From assembly GCA_947177675.1 (NCBI GenBank), contig CAMWVK010000121.1, positions 1-5,804 of the forward strand: a DNA stretch of 5,804 nt. The letters run 5' to 3'. The position numbers and the translations under genes are program-made. The notes under the pieces were generated by a model. It was not told where the DNA came from. It worked only from the letters and a program-made list of their open reading frames with translations, and did no database searches. The stretch comes from an uncultured Mucispirillum sp. (GTDB lineage Bacteria; Chrysiogenota; Deferribacteres; Deferribacterales; Mucispirillaceae). Below, one piece after another: positions 1 to 5,475 of the stretch; positions within the stretch are counted from its first letter, which is position 1; every line of letters starts with the position of its first letter.

Positions 1-2
1 TT

Positions 3-311
3 TTATCAGGCTTTATTATTTTATATTTAGCATCAGTATTTATAAACCTTTTTGGTATGCTTATATAAGCTTTAAGTGTATTAGTTATTGCTGTTCCGAT
101 AATATTAAATAATGCTGCCCGCTTCAGCTTAAAAAAAGAAGTAAAGTTAATAGAGTATGAAAAAAATAAAAAGTTTTATAAACTTCTTTCTGGTAAAACT
201 TTTGGCTACATCATTATAATTTTTGCTGCCATAATACTTGCTTTCATTATACCAGTTAGAATATATTTATTTTCAAGTATAGAATTTTTATGTCTGTTAA
301 TTATTTTCCCT
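3..311 (+). pseudogene. 5' part of the membrane-protein gene, interrupted by an in-frame TAA
   Basis: This stretch is in the same frame as the downstream membrane-protein gene and reads as coding on both sides of a TAA at 66-68. Positions 3-65 encode a hydrophobic helix (starts LSGFIILYLASVF, ends NLFGMLI). Positions 69-311 encode a second helix (ALSVLVIAVPIIL), a charged stretch (RFSLKKEVKLIEYEKNKKFY) and a third hydrophobic segment (YIIIIFAAIILAFIIP) that runs straight into the TTG at 312. Between 69 and 311 there is no ATG, GTG or TTG in this frame. The simplest reading is one gene running at least from 3 to 1700, with its true start left of the window, carrying a nonsense mutation (for example CAA, AAA or GAA to TAA). 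A sequencing error, or a rare ATT/ATA start after 68, are the alternatives. Confidence 0.6.
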
Positions 312-1700
312 TTGCTTTTATTTTCAAGGTTTTTAAGCACAAAGATAGTGCTTGCAGTATATAATAACAGGTTTGCTCCATATAAAATTGAAAGCCTTGC
401 GTATATTTTAACAGCTTTTTGGACTGCTGTAATTTTCCCTATTCTTTCATACAGCTTAAAAGATATTAATATACATATTCCATTTTTGGATAATGATTTA
501 ATATCTTTGCAGTATAACTATACAGCATACATGGCAGGTAATTTTTTAAACTTTTTTGATAATATTACAAATACTATACTTGATGCAGAAGTTGTTAAAT
601 CTGCTCCCTTTTGGTTTATCGGAATGCTTTTAATAGTATTAAGCGGCGGTGGATTTCTTTTTTACGGCATAGTCAGCTTTGTAAGCTTTTTCTTTATAAA
701 AAAAGAAAATCTTGCAAAAGTATTTATGCCAGTAAAATATGATGAAAAAACTAAAATAAATAAATTTATTACTTCATTTATTATCACTCTGCTTGCAGTA
801 TTTATATATCCCTCTGTTTTTGCTGCTGTTACATATATTGCTGCTGCAAAACAGGAAATTGTAGAAAATACTATCAAGGCAAACACTACCGCTGTGGAAG
901 TAATAAATGGGGTTATGTATAAGGCAGGCACATTAAATAGAATACAGCTTGCTGCAGATATTGCATACGGTTCTGCAAAAGATGATATGATAAATGAAAT
1001 AAATAAAATGTATGATGAAATACTTTTAAACACTGATAAATATTTAGACTGGTATTACAGCTTATCAGCAGAATACAGCAGACTTTTTAAACTAATAACT
1101 GGCTCTATTGAAGAATATATGGCAGATAAATTAAAAGAAAATCTTATGGATAATATAACAACAGTAATTGAATTTAATACAGCAGAAGCCAATATTACAA
1201 AACTGCATAATGATATAAATAAAATACTTGATGAAAATAAAATTACAGAAAAAAATGTTCTTTATTCAGTAACAACAGATATTAAAGTAGAAAATATATA
1301 CAGTCTGGCAGAAATAGAGCCGCTGCTTGATTTAAAAAAGAGGGTAATAGCATCTACTGGCGGCGGATTAGCAGCTGGAGCAATAGATGGCACAATAGCA
1401 TGCAAAGTTGCAGCAAAAACTGGTTTTAAAGCAGCTGCAAAGGCAGCAGCAAAAGCAGCAGGCGGAAAAGCTGCAAGTGCTGCTGTGGGAGTTGCTGCAG
1501 GTATTGTTTCATCAGTTTTTACTTCCCCAATAGGTGGAGCAGCTATTGGCACAGCTGCTGGGGTTGCAATAGATAAAGGGCTTTTAAAGCTGGAAGAAAC
1601 AGTAAATAGAGAAGAATACAAAAAAGAAATTGCATCCTGCATAGAAGAAAATAGAAAACAAATGCTTGAAGCAGTAAATAAAGCTTTTGAAAATAAATAA
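312..1700 (+). CDS. multi-spanning membrane protein with Gly/Ala-rich C-terminal zipper, unknown function (possibly the 3' part of a broken gene)
   Basis: The product is 462 residues if counted from the TTG at 312, the first canonical start after the in-frame TAA at 66. No SD is seen there and the coding frame clearly continues upstream, so this start is doubtful. Hydrophobic segments lie near residues 27-48, 99-129 and 152-179. Residues 180-340 are polar and probably helical, possibly coiled-coil, and include the aromatic stretch YLDWYYSLSAEYSRL at 244-258. Residues 346-424 are extremely rich in Gly and Ala. They contain lysines every four residues (KAAAKAAAKAAGGK, 373-386) and then glycine-zipper-like stretches (SPIGGAAIGTAAGVAIDKG). 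The tail, about 425-462, is charged. This architecture recalls uncharacterised inner-membrane proteins of Proteobacteria, but I cannot name a family. The gene converges on the LTxxQ gene with only 4 bp between the stop codons. A membrane-active or pore-related role is conceivable but unproven. Confidence 0.65.
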   Translation: MLLFSRFLSTKIVLAVYNNRFAPYKIESLAYILTAFWTAVIFPILSYSLKDINIHIPFLDNDLISLQYNYTAYMAGNFLNFFDNITNTILDAEVVKSAPFWFIGMLLIVLSGGGFLFYGIVSFVSFFFIKKENLAKVFMPVKYDEKTKINKFITSFIITLLAVFIYPSVFAAVTYIAAAKQEIVENTIKANTTAVEVINGVMYKAGTLNRIQLAADIAYGSAKDDMINEINKMYDEILLNTDKYLDWYYSLSAEYSRLFKLITGSIEEYMADKLKENLMDNITTVIEFNTAEANITKLHNDINKILDENKITEKNVLYSVTTDIKVENIYSLAEIEPLLDLKKRVIASTGGGLAAGAIDGTIACKVAAKTGFKAAAKAAAKAAGGKAASAAVGVAAGIVSSVFTSPIGGAAIGTAAGVAIDKGLLKLEETVNREEYKKEIASCIEENRKQMLEAVNKAFENK

Positions 1701-1704
1701 CCTT

Positions 1705-2373
1705 TTACGGCTCTATATATTCTTCCTTAATAATATCTTTATCATTTGTTACTTCGTGATATACTGTGTATGTGCCCCATTTGTATTTAACTCTATCTAT
1801 CATATACCTGTTTAAAAAATCAAAAGCTGCTTTGTTTTGATTATCAGCATCTTTTAAATCATTAGGTATAATACTGCCTGCAGGAATAGAAAGAGTTAGA
1901 TATTTAAGTTTTTGCTCATATCCTGCTGACTGTAATTTTTCATCTTTGCTTTTTGCTTTTTCTGCACGCCATTTATCTTCTACAGCTATATTATAAAGTT
2001 CCCTTTCTTTGATTAACGCATCTGATTTATTTACAAAACCAGCATACTGGGCAGGTGTTAGAATTTTATCTAAATCAAACTTAAAATCACTATATAGTGT
2101 TCTTCGTTTTGCCATAAACATATTTCTTTCTTCAGTATATTTTAATACATATTTAGCAGCAAGTTCATCAAGTGCTGCCTGCTGGTCTGGTGTAAGCCCT
2201 GCATTTTTCAAAAGGTGGGTATTATATATCCGCTCAGATAATACATTAATAGAATAAGGGTTGCCTTCTAATTTTTTAAAAATAACTGGCATAATAGCAG
2301 CACCTGTTAATGCACCAAGAAAAAAAATAGTCAAGAATGCAAATATAAATTTAATAGATTTTTTCACTATCAT
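1705..2373 (-). CDS. membrane-anchored periplasmic LTxxQ (Spy/CpxP/CnrX-like) protein, putative sensor for the ECF cassette
   Basis: The product is 222 residues. A short cationic N-terminus (MIVKKSIK) is followed by one hydrophobic segment at about residues 9-32 with small residues (GALTGAA) and no obvious cleavage site or lipobox, so it is probably an uncleaved anchor. The rest is charged and helical. Two LTxxQ-type motifs are visible, LTPDQ at 60-64 and LTPAQ at 105-109, about 45 residues apart, as in the Spy/CpxP/heavy-metal-resistance superfamily of periplasmic helical proteins. After about residue 150 comes an extra C-terminal region not typical of short Spy proteins. Only two histidines are present (53 and 206), so a CnrX-like His-rich metal site is not evident. 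The ATG abuts the TAA of the anti-sigma-like gene with no spacer and the SD is weak, so translation is probably coupled. I infer that it senses envelope stress, or an unknown ligand, for the sigma/anti-sigma pair. Confidence 0.72.
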   Translation of the reverse strand: MIVKKSIKFIFAFLTIFFLGALTGAAIMPVIFKKLEGNPYSINVLSERIYNTHLLKNAGLTPDQQAALDELAAKYVLKYTEERNMFMAKRRTLYSDFKFDLDKILTPAQYAGFVNKSDALIKERELYNIAVEDKWRAEKAKSKDEKLQSAGYEQKLKYLTLSIPAGSIIPNDLKDADNQNKAAFDFLNRYMIDRVKYKWGTYTVYHEVTNDKDIIKEEYIEP

Positions 2374-2913
2374 TTATCTATACAACCCCGTATTAAAATA
2401 ATCTGTTACCATAAACTCTGCCATTGCAGGATTATAGCTTGAAAAAATATTAAGTGCTAAAAGAACAGCTGCTGCTGCCACAATAGCTGAACCTATTAAG
2501 AATTTTTTATATATTTTTTCAAAGGAAATAATATTATCATCACTTGATGCTTCACCAATTTTTGCCATTACACTATCTGCAAAATCTGCTGATGGCTCAA
2601 TAACAGGCTGTTTAGAAAGAATATTTAATATATCATCAATATTTTCTTCATTATATTTAAAATTCTGCTCTGCTTTAATTCTTGCCATTACACTATTTGT
2701 AAAATTATTGCTTGGTTTGACTTCACCTGCAAATGAAAGACATTCAAGTATTTCATCTGTTTTATCTAATTTTACAATATCATCATCAAAACTGCAGTCA
2801 TTTTTTATACGCTGCATAACATTGATAGTAAAATCAGGTTTTGGAGACATTTCCTTATGTTTCAATGATTTTAATATATTTTCAATATTTTTTTCAGTAT
2901 ATTTTTCTTTCAT
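2374..2913 (-). CDS. anti-sigma-factor-like protein with three internal repeats and one C-terminal transmembrane helix
   Basis: The product is 179 residues and lies directly downstream of an ECF sigma gene (11 nt gap, SD AGGGGG). The predicted cytoplasmic part holds three copies of a roughly 30-residue unit at residues 9-38, 52-81 and 91-120. The shared pattern is IL-x2-L ... P-x3-F-x3-VM-x2-I, for example PSNNFTNSVMARI and PSADFADSVMAKI. One hydrophobic helix at about 138-157 (FLIGSAIVAAAAVLLALNIF) leaves a periplasmic tail of only about 21 residues. The P-x3-F-x3-VM-x-(R/K)-I motif is of a kind often seen in membrane anti-sigma proteins. The HxxxCxxC zinc motif of ZAS-type anti-sigma factors is absent; the two cysteines (40 and 58) are isolated. 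Position, topology and motif support the anti-sigma call, but no direct family match can be verified here. The short periplasmic tail suggests that sensing is delegated to the next gene's product. Confidence 0.72.
   Translation of the reverse strand: MKEKYTEKNIENILKSLKHKEMSPKPDFTINVMQRIKNDCSFDDDIVKLDKTDEILECLSFAGEVKPSNNFTNSVMARIKAEQNFKYNEENIDDILNILSKQPVIEPSADFADSVMAKIGEASSDDNIISFEKIYKKFLIGSAIVAAAAVLLALNIFSSYNPAMAEFMVTDYFNTGLYR
2554..2889 (-). repeat. three tandem ~30-codon repeats inside the anti-sigma-like gene
   Basis: The units lie at about 2800-2889 (repeat 1), 2671-2760 (repeat 2) and 2554-2643 (repeat 3), with conserved F positions 43 and 40 residues apart. Repeats 2 and 3 are the most alike. 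At DNA level they share the identical 15-mer TTGCCATTACACTAT (plus-strand sequence) at 2562-2576 and 2682-2696, exactly 120 bp apart. Repeat 1 is more diverged and one residue shorter between the IL and F positions. This suggests an older duplication followed by a more recent one. Confidence 0.8.
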
Positions 2914-2924
2914 AATAACCCCCT

Positions 2925-3485
2925 CTACATCATAGTGTTAAGTATTTCTGAGAGTTTTTTTCTAGCACGAAAAGCTGTTACTTTTACATTTGATTCTGTC
3001 ATACCTGTAATTGTGGTAATTTCTGCAACACTTCTTTCTTCTGCATACATCATAGAAATAATTGTTCTTTCAACAGGTTTTAGGTGCTCCATAGCTTTCA
3101 TAAGCATCTTATACTTTTCATCATTCAAAATATTTTCTTCAGGTGTTCTGTAATCTATGCCAAGTTCAATAGTCTGCTCTGTTTCTTCATCAAAAGACGA
3201 CATTGGCACATCTTTTTGAGCATATTTCTGACGCCAGAAATCTTTACATGTTCTAATAGCTATAACTGTAAGCCAGTTAACAAATGGCGAATCATTTTTA
3301 AATGTTTTAAGTGATTTGTAGCTTTTAAAAAATATATCATTTGCTACTTCTTCCACATAATCCTGCGGAACATGCATAGAAACTATCTTAAAAACTTTAT
3401 TTTTATATTTATCTATCAGTATTGCATACTTATCTGTATCTCCGTCTAACACTTCCAAGATAATATCTATATCATTAATATCCAC
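2925..3485 (-). CDS. RNA polymerase ECF-type sigma factor
   Basis: The product is 186 residues, the normal ECF length. Sigma-70 region 2 spans about residues 18-88. It includes the core-binding helix region (DYVEEVANDIFFKSYKSLKT) and the -10 recognition segment (VNWLTVIAIRTCKDFWRQK). A linker at about 89-125 is followed by region 4 at about 126-183, with the helix-turn-helix SVAEITTITGMTESNVKVTAFRARKKL. There is no sigma-70 region 1 or 3. Translation starts at GTG with SD AAGAGGG about 5 nt upstream; an in-frame TAG a few codons further upstream rules out a longer form. The protein would direct RNA polymerase to envelope-stress-type promoters and is expected to be held inactive by the membrane protein encoded next. 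A matching ECF promoter lies in front of this gene. The exact ECF subgroup cannot be assigned from sequence reading alone. Confidence 0.93.
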   Translation of the reverse strand: MDINDIDIILEVLDGDTDKYAILIDKYKNKVFKIVSMHVPQDYVEEVANDIFFKSYKSLKTFKNDSPFVNWLTVIAIRTCKDFWRQKYAQKDVPMSSFDEETEQTIELGIDYRTPEENILNDEKYKMLMKAMEHLKPVERTIISMMYAEERSVAEITTITGMTESNVKVTAFRARKKLSEILNTMM

Positions 3486-3520
3486 AGTATCCCTCTTAAA
3501 ATTTACCTATCACTGTTTTA

Positions 3521-3547
3521 GTCGCAGGAAAAAATATAAAAGTTACA
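3521..3547 (-). promoter_or_regulatory. putative ECF-type autoregulatory promoter of the sigma operon
   Basis: On the minus strand, TGTAAC (3547-3542) is separated by exactly 17 nt from CGAC (3524-3521). From memory this matches the Bacillus subtilis SigX-type consensus (TGTAAC-N17-CGAC) and the general ECF pattern AAC-N16/17-CG. The spacer is T-rich just after the -35 element, as is common for ECF promoters. Transcription would start near 3514, giving a leader of about 30 nt before the GTG at 3485. The site lies in the 69-bp gap between the DUF6194-like gene and the sigma gene. Confidence 0.7.
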
Positions 3548-3554
3548 TATAAAT

Positions 3555-3992
3555 CTATCTTTTAAGTAAATATTCCTGCCTTGCTCTTTTGTAGCTTAGT
3601 GAGATAAGCTCTTTTAAAACTTTTTCAAACATCTCTTTTGAGGGGCTTATACACTGGATAAAATATTCTTTACTTTTTAACGGGTGGGGCATAACTATAT
3701 CTGCCTTAGTGTAGTCACATTTTTTATAACAAATATACTTTTCATCATAATGACAAAACCTGCTGAATAATTTATTATACTCATCTTTAGTTAAGCACAG
3801 GCTGAGCCTGTATTTATCTGGATGATTAAGGTCTGAAAAATTATCATCATCAGTATCAAATTCCTGTATATCTAAAAAAAATGTGCTGATATTATTCTGA
3901 TAATATAAAAGCTCATGACCATAAGGGATATGACTGTAATCTACATAGCCGTAATTATTAAGACAATATGTAATAATATCATCAGTATTCAT
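3555..3992 (-). CDS. DUF6194-like small protein of unknown function
   Basis: The product is 145 residues with no signal peptide or membrane segment, so it is probably cytoplasmic. The order of motifs resembles DUF6194 proteins: an N-terminal IITYCLNNY helix, a LLYYQNN / FFLDIQ strand pair, D-L-x-x-P-D-K-Y-R-L-S at about 54-64, a central LTKDEYNKLF helix, then DYTKADIVMPHPL and YFIQCISPSKEMFEKV near the C-terminus. The MPHP motif and the following aromatic strand are the most telling. The function of this family is unknown to me. Four cysteines lie at residues 66, 80, 87 and 91 but form no standard zinc motif. The gene begins 2 nt after the ackA stop (TAA-CT-ATG) with SD GAGG inside the end of ackA, so it is almost certainly co-transcribed and perhaps translationally coupled with ackA. 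A DUF1801 or YjbR-type helix/strand fold is a possible distant relation, unverified. Confidence 0.68.
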   Translation of the reverse strand: MNTDDIITYCLNNYGYVDYSHIPYGHELLYYQNNISTFFLDIQEFDTDDDNFSDLNHPDKYRLSLCLTKDEYNKLFSRFCHYDEKYICYKKCDYTKADIVMPHPLKSKEYFIQCISPSKEMFEKVLKELISLSYKRARQEYLLKR

Positions 3993-3994
3993 AG

Positions 3995-5227
3995 TTATAC
4001 CTCAAATGAATATTTAAAATCTGGGTTATTATACGAGCCTTCTAATATTGCTTTTACATCTTCTGTAATAACTAATTCTTCATTTGTTGGAATTAAAAAT
4101 ATTTTAACAGGACTGTTATTTTTAGAAATATCTGTCTCTGAATGAGCAATTTCGTTTTTATCATCATCTAGGTTTATTCCAAGATGTTCCATCCCGGCAC
4201 ATACCATTTTTCTTACTATGCTGGAATTTTCTCCAACCCCTGCAGTAAATATTACAGCATCAAGCCCGCCTAAAACTGCATAATATTCACCAATTAATTT
4301 TTTAAGTCTGTATGATTCTATATCCATAGCAAGATTACACAGCTTATCTCCTTCATGTGCAACCCTTGCAATATCACGCCTGTCTGTATATCTGCCAGTA
4401 ATACCCAGCACACCTGAACATTTATTAAGCACAGTATTTACTTCTTCAGAAGAAAGTCCTTCCTTATCCATCATAAAAAGCACAACCGCAGGGTCAATAC
4501 TCCCACTTCTTGTGCCCATAACTGCTCCATCTAGTGGAGTAAATCCCATTGATGTATCAATAGATTTACCACCGCTGACAGCTGTAACACTTACACCGTT
4601 TCCAATATGCAGGCTTATTAATTTAGTATCTTTAATGTCTTTATTTAAAAGTGCTGCTGCCCGCCTTGTAACATATAAATGGCTTGTTCCATGAAAGCCA
4701 TACTTTCTTACACCATATTTTTCATACCATTTCATAGGTATTGCATATAAATAAGCAGCAGACGGAATAGTTTGATGAAATGCTGTATCAAACACTGCGA
4801 CCTGCGGCACATTAGGCAGTAATGATTTAATAGCATTAATACCTGCCAAATTAAGTGGATTATGAAGTGGGGCAAGGCTTGAAAGAGAATCTATTGCATT
4901 AATAACTTCATCATCTATAAGCACACTTTTATTAAAAAGTTCACCGCCGTGGACTATTCTGTGACCAACTGCATCTATTTGATTTATTTCTGAAATAATG
5001 CCAAATTCTTCATCAGTTAAAAATTTAAAAATAGTAAATATTGCATCTTTATGGTTAGCACAGTCACATTCCAGCCTGTGTTTCTGGTGCTCTGTTTTAT
5101 GAACAATAAATGTACCAACTAACCCTATACGCTCTAAAGCACCTTTTGCAAGCAGTCTGTCTGTTTCTGTATCATATAACTGATATTTAACCGAAGAACT
5201 GCCACAGTTTAATGCTAATATCTTCAT
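3995..5227 (-). CDS. ackA: acetate kinase
   Basis: This cytoplasmic ASKHA-fold kinase interconverts acetate + ATP and acetyl phosphate + ADP, the substrate-level phosphorylation step of the Pta-AckA pathway. The product is 410 residues, a normal length. Signature 1 is LALNCGSSSVKYQLYD at 4-19 and signature 2 is YGFHGTSHLYV at 176-186. Catalytic and binding residues are intact and shifted by one from Methanosarcina thermophila numbering: N7, R90 (VGHRIVHGG), H122, D147 (VFDTAFHQ), H179, H207 (LHIGNGVS), R240 (MGTRSGSIDP), G330 (FTAGVGEN) and E383 (PTNEELVI). A GRYTDRRDI loop is present at 278-286. The ATG has a strong SD, GGAGGA, 3 nt after which the start follows (GGAGGA-TTT-ATG). No pta gene flanks it; a DUF6194-like gene follows after 2 nt and a TetR regulator is divergent. 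Propionate kinase is a close paralogue, but the full acetate kinase signatures favour AckA. Confidence 0.97.
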   Translation of the reverse strand: MKILALNCGSSSVKYQLYDTETDRLLAKGALERIGLVGTFIVHKTEHQKHRLECDCANHKDAIFTIFKFLTDEEFGIISEINQIDAVGHRIVHGGELFNKSVLIDDEVINAIDSLSSLAPLHNPLNLAGINAIKSLLPNVPQVAVFDTAFHQTIPSAAYLYAIPMKWYEKYGVRKYGFHGTSHLYVTRRAAALLNKDIKDTKLISLHIGNGVSVTAVSGGKSIDTSMGFTPLDGAVMGTRSGSIDPAVVLFMMDKEGLSSEEVNTVLNKCSGVLGITGRYTDRRDIARVAHEGDKLCNLAMDIESYRLKKLIGEYYAVLGGLDAVIFTAGVGENSSIVRKMVCAGMEHLGINLDDDKNEIAHSETDISKNNSPVKIFLIPTNEELVITEDVKAILEGSYNNPDFKYSFEV

Positions 5228-5246
5228 AAATCCTCCAACTTAAAAA

Positions 5247-5275
5247 ATAATAATGTCTTATTTCAAATATGTCAA
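5247..5275 (-). promoter_or_regulatory. sigma-70-type promoter for ackA
   Basis: On the minus strand, a perfect -35 TTGACA (5275-5270) is followed by a 17-nt spacer and TATTAT (5252-5247), which differs from the TATAAT consensus at one position. Transcription would begin near 5240, leaving a short leader that holds little more than the SD GGAGGA (5236-5231) before the ATG at 5227. The predicted strength fits a housekeeping metabolic gene. It is the best promoter in the divergent 248-bp gap. Confidence 0.75.
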
Positions 5276-5327
5276 ACATTATGTATTATCTGAAGATATC
5301 CCATTTTTTATAATTGCAGGCAAATGT

Positions 5328-5375
5328 ATATATATTAAATATAAAGACAGAAATAATACTATATTTAATATTTAT
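5328..5375. repeat. AT-only long inverted repeat in the ackA/tetR intergenic region
   Basis: ATATTAAATATA at 5332-5343 is a perfect reverse complement of TATATTTAATAT at 5360-5371, with a 16-nt centre. One mismatch (5331/5372) then allows three further pairs out to 5328/5375. The arms are entirely A/T, so chance or a cruciform/bendable region is possible. No T-run follows that would make it a clear intrinsic terminator. It lies about 50-100 bp upstream of the ackA -35 box, so it could be a regulator site. The rest of 5276-5419 shows nothing else I can support. Confidence 0.4.
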
Positions 5376-5419
5376 GTGTATTAAAACTTAAAAATGGATA
5401 TTAATTTCTAAAATTTACT

Positions 5420-5446
5420 TTCAACAAATTACCTTTTTTTGTTGAA
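5420..5446. promoter_or_regulatory. palindromic operator candidate for the TetR-family regulator
   Basis: TTCAACAAA (5420-5428) and TTTGTTGAA (5438-5446) form a perfect 9-bp inverted repeat with a 9-bp centre, 27 bp in total, within the usual size range for TetR operators. Its right arm overlaps the predicted -35 box of the regulator gene (5442-5447), so binding would block that promoter. It contains G/C pairs, which makes it less likely to be chance than the neighbouring AT-only repeat. It lies about 145 bp from the ackA -35 box, so direct repression of ackA from this site is not obvious. Confidence 0.55.
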
Positions 5447-5470
5447 TTTATAAAAAATAAAATGTAATAT
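5442..5470 (+). promoter_or_regulatory. putative promoter of the tetR-family gene
   Basis: TTGAAT (5442-5447), a 17-nt spacer and TAATAT (5465-5470) give a reasonable sigma-70 promoter in an AT-rich setting where weak matches are common. The predicted transcription start, near 5477, falls on the first ATG. This favours translation from the second ATG at 5488, or leaderless translation from the first. Confidence 0.45.
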
Positions 5471-5475
5471 ATACT

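Noticed and set aside
66..68. Programmed stop-codon readthrough or recoding at the in-frame TAA
   Set aside because: TAA is not a selenocysteine or pyrrolysine codon, it ends several neighbouring genes normally, and no readthrough structure is visible. Mutation or sequencing error is simpler.
662..1033. Minus-strand open frame of 123 codons inside the membrane-protein gene
   Set aside because: It lies fully antisense to a better-supported gene, without a start signal or recognisable domain.
1262..1642. Minus-strand open frame of 126 codons opposite the Gly/Ala-rich region
   Set aside because: It is a shadow of the biased Ala/Gly/Lys codons on the plus strand. It has no SD, and its product is a low-complexity Ala/Pro stretch.
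2009..2257. Plus-strand open frame antisense to the LTxxQ gene
   Set aside because: The opposite strand encodes two LTxxQ motifs in the right spacing and this frame shows no domain or SD.
1705..2373. Calling the LTxxQ protein a nickel/cobalt or zinc sensor
   Set aside because: Only two histidines are present and no metal-ligand cluster is apparent; family resemblance alone does not show metal binding.
2374..2913. ZAS-type (zinc-binding) anti-sigma factor
   Set aside because: There is no HxxxCxxC motif; the two cysteines are far apart.
3084..3314. Plus-strand open frame antisense to the sigma factor gene
   Set aside because: The minus strand clearly encodes sigma regions 2 and 4; this frame is a by-product of AT-rich coding sequence.
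5420..5446. Intrinsic terminator
   Set aside because: The T-run (5434-5440) runs through the centre and into the right arm of the palindrome, not after the stem, and the stem is AT-rich. An operator fits the location better.
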